The translations under genes were made by a program, and so were the position numbers. Below are positions 22,210-22,256 of a DNA stretch of 22,256 nucleotides, piece after piece. The stretch is from NCBI GenBank assembly GCA_903853285.1, contig CAINTF010000273.1, positions 1-22,256 on the forward strand, in the 5' to 3' direction. Origin of the DNA: an uncultured Acidimicrobium sp. (GTDB lineage: Bacteria > Actinomycetota > Acidimicrobiia > Acidimicrobiales > Ilumatobacteraceae). The notes under the pieces are model-generated. The model saw only the letters and a list, made by a program, of their open reading frames with translations, made no database searches and was not told the DNA's origin. The number at the start of each line of letters is the position of its first letter. Positions within the stretch are counted from its first letter, which is position 1.

Positions 22210-22256
22210 TCCCGCAGTTTTCTTAATAAATATGGCTCAAGGGCCAGTAAACAAAC

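Noticed and set aside
22232..22256. ATG followed by an open frame to the window end (MAQGPVNK).
   Set aside because: It could be the start of the next gene, but there is no matching -10 or ribosome site and only eight codons are visible.

Overview
The window looks like a compact actinobacterial chromosome segment. A WhiB protein with its four cysteines, a short TatA, a DUF4916 protein, an F420-type PPOX-fold protein and an AAA/VWA pair resembling mycobacterial Rv0958/Rv0959 all point to Actinomycetota. Base composition is near 50% GC, low for the phylum, and genes are packed with almost no spacers. Both are compatible with an aquatic lineage such as Acidimicrobiia, but that placement is inference. 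No stretch longer than about 160 bases lacks a gene. I saw no tRNA, rRNA, insertion sequence, integrase, phage gene or CRISPR array.

Layout. (1) 1-4339: polyphosphate/phosphate genes: the 5' end of phoU, ppk and an unknown 88-aa gene on the minus strand, with ppx divergent on the plus strand. (2) 4336-5653: tatA (minus), glutamate formimidoyltransferase (plus), whiB (minus). (3) 5814-9925: a VWA protein and a MoxR/ChlI-like AAA ATPase, both minus, with a class III adenylate cyclase on the opposite strand between them. (4) 10004-15405, plus strand: a short-chain dehydrogenase, a 1-Cys peroxiredoxin, then a three-gene unit of ABC ATPase, FtsX-type permease and PPOX-fold flavin or F420 protein. 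(5) 15414-17717: an Fpg/Nei-like protein whose catalytic N-terminus is replaced, a small unknown membrane protein, a DUF4916 (Nudix-like) protein and a DoxX-family protein. (6) 17673-22209: an apparent catabolic set: aldehyde dehydrogenase and 2-oxoglutarate/Fe(II) oxygenase in one minus-strand operon, divergent from an MFS transporter followed by an aldo/keto reductase.

Expression pattern. Twelve starts have a hexamer TANNNT ending 6 or 7 bases before ATG or GTG, as expected for leaderless transcripts, and these sit at the heads of transcription units. Clear Shine-Dalgarno sequences occur at whiB, the peroxiredoxin and the second gene of the oxygenase operon, with a weaker one at the cyclase. 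The -10 pattern decides several start codons here, including those of the ABC ATPase, the short-chain dehydrogenase and the small membrane protein, and it makes the odd N-terminus of the Nei-like protein credible.

Most noteworthy points: the Nei-like protein lacks the Pro2-Glu3 catalytic pair but keeps its DNA-binding elements; the AAA/VWA pair is split by an opposite-strand cyclase; an 18-bp perfect palindrome lies in the peroxiredoxin leader; another palindrome sits over the paired -35 regions of two divergent leaderless promoters; and a conserved-looking 88-aa gene of unknown function sits inside the polyphosphate locus.
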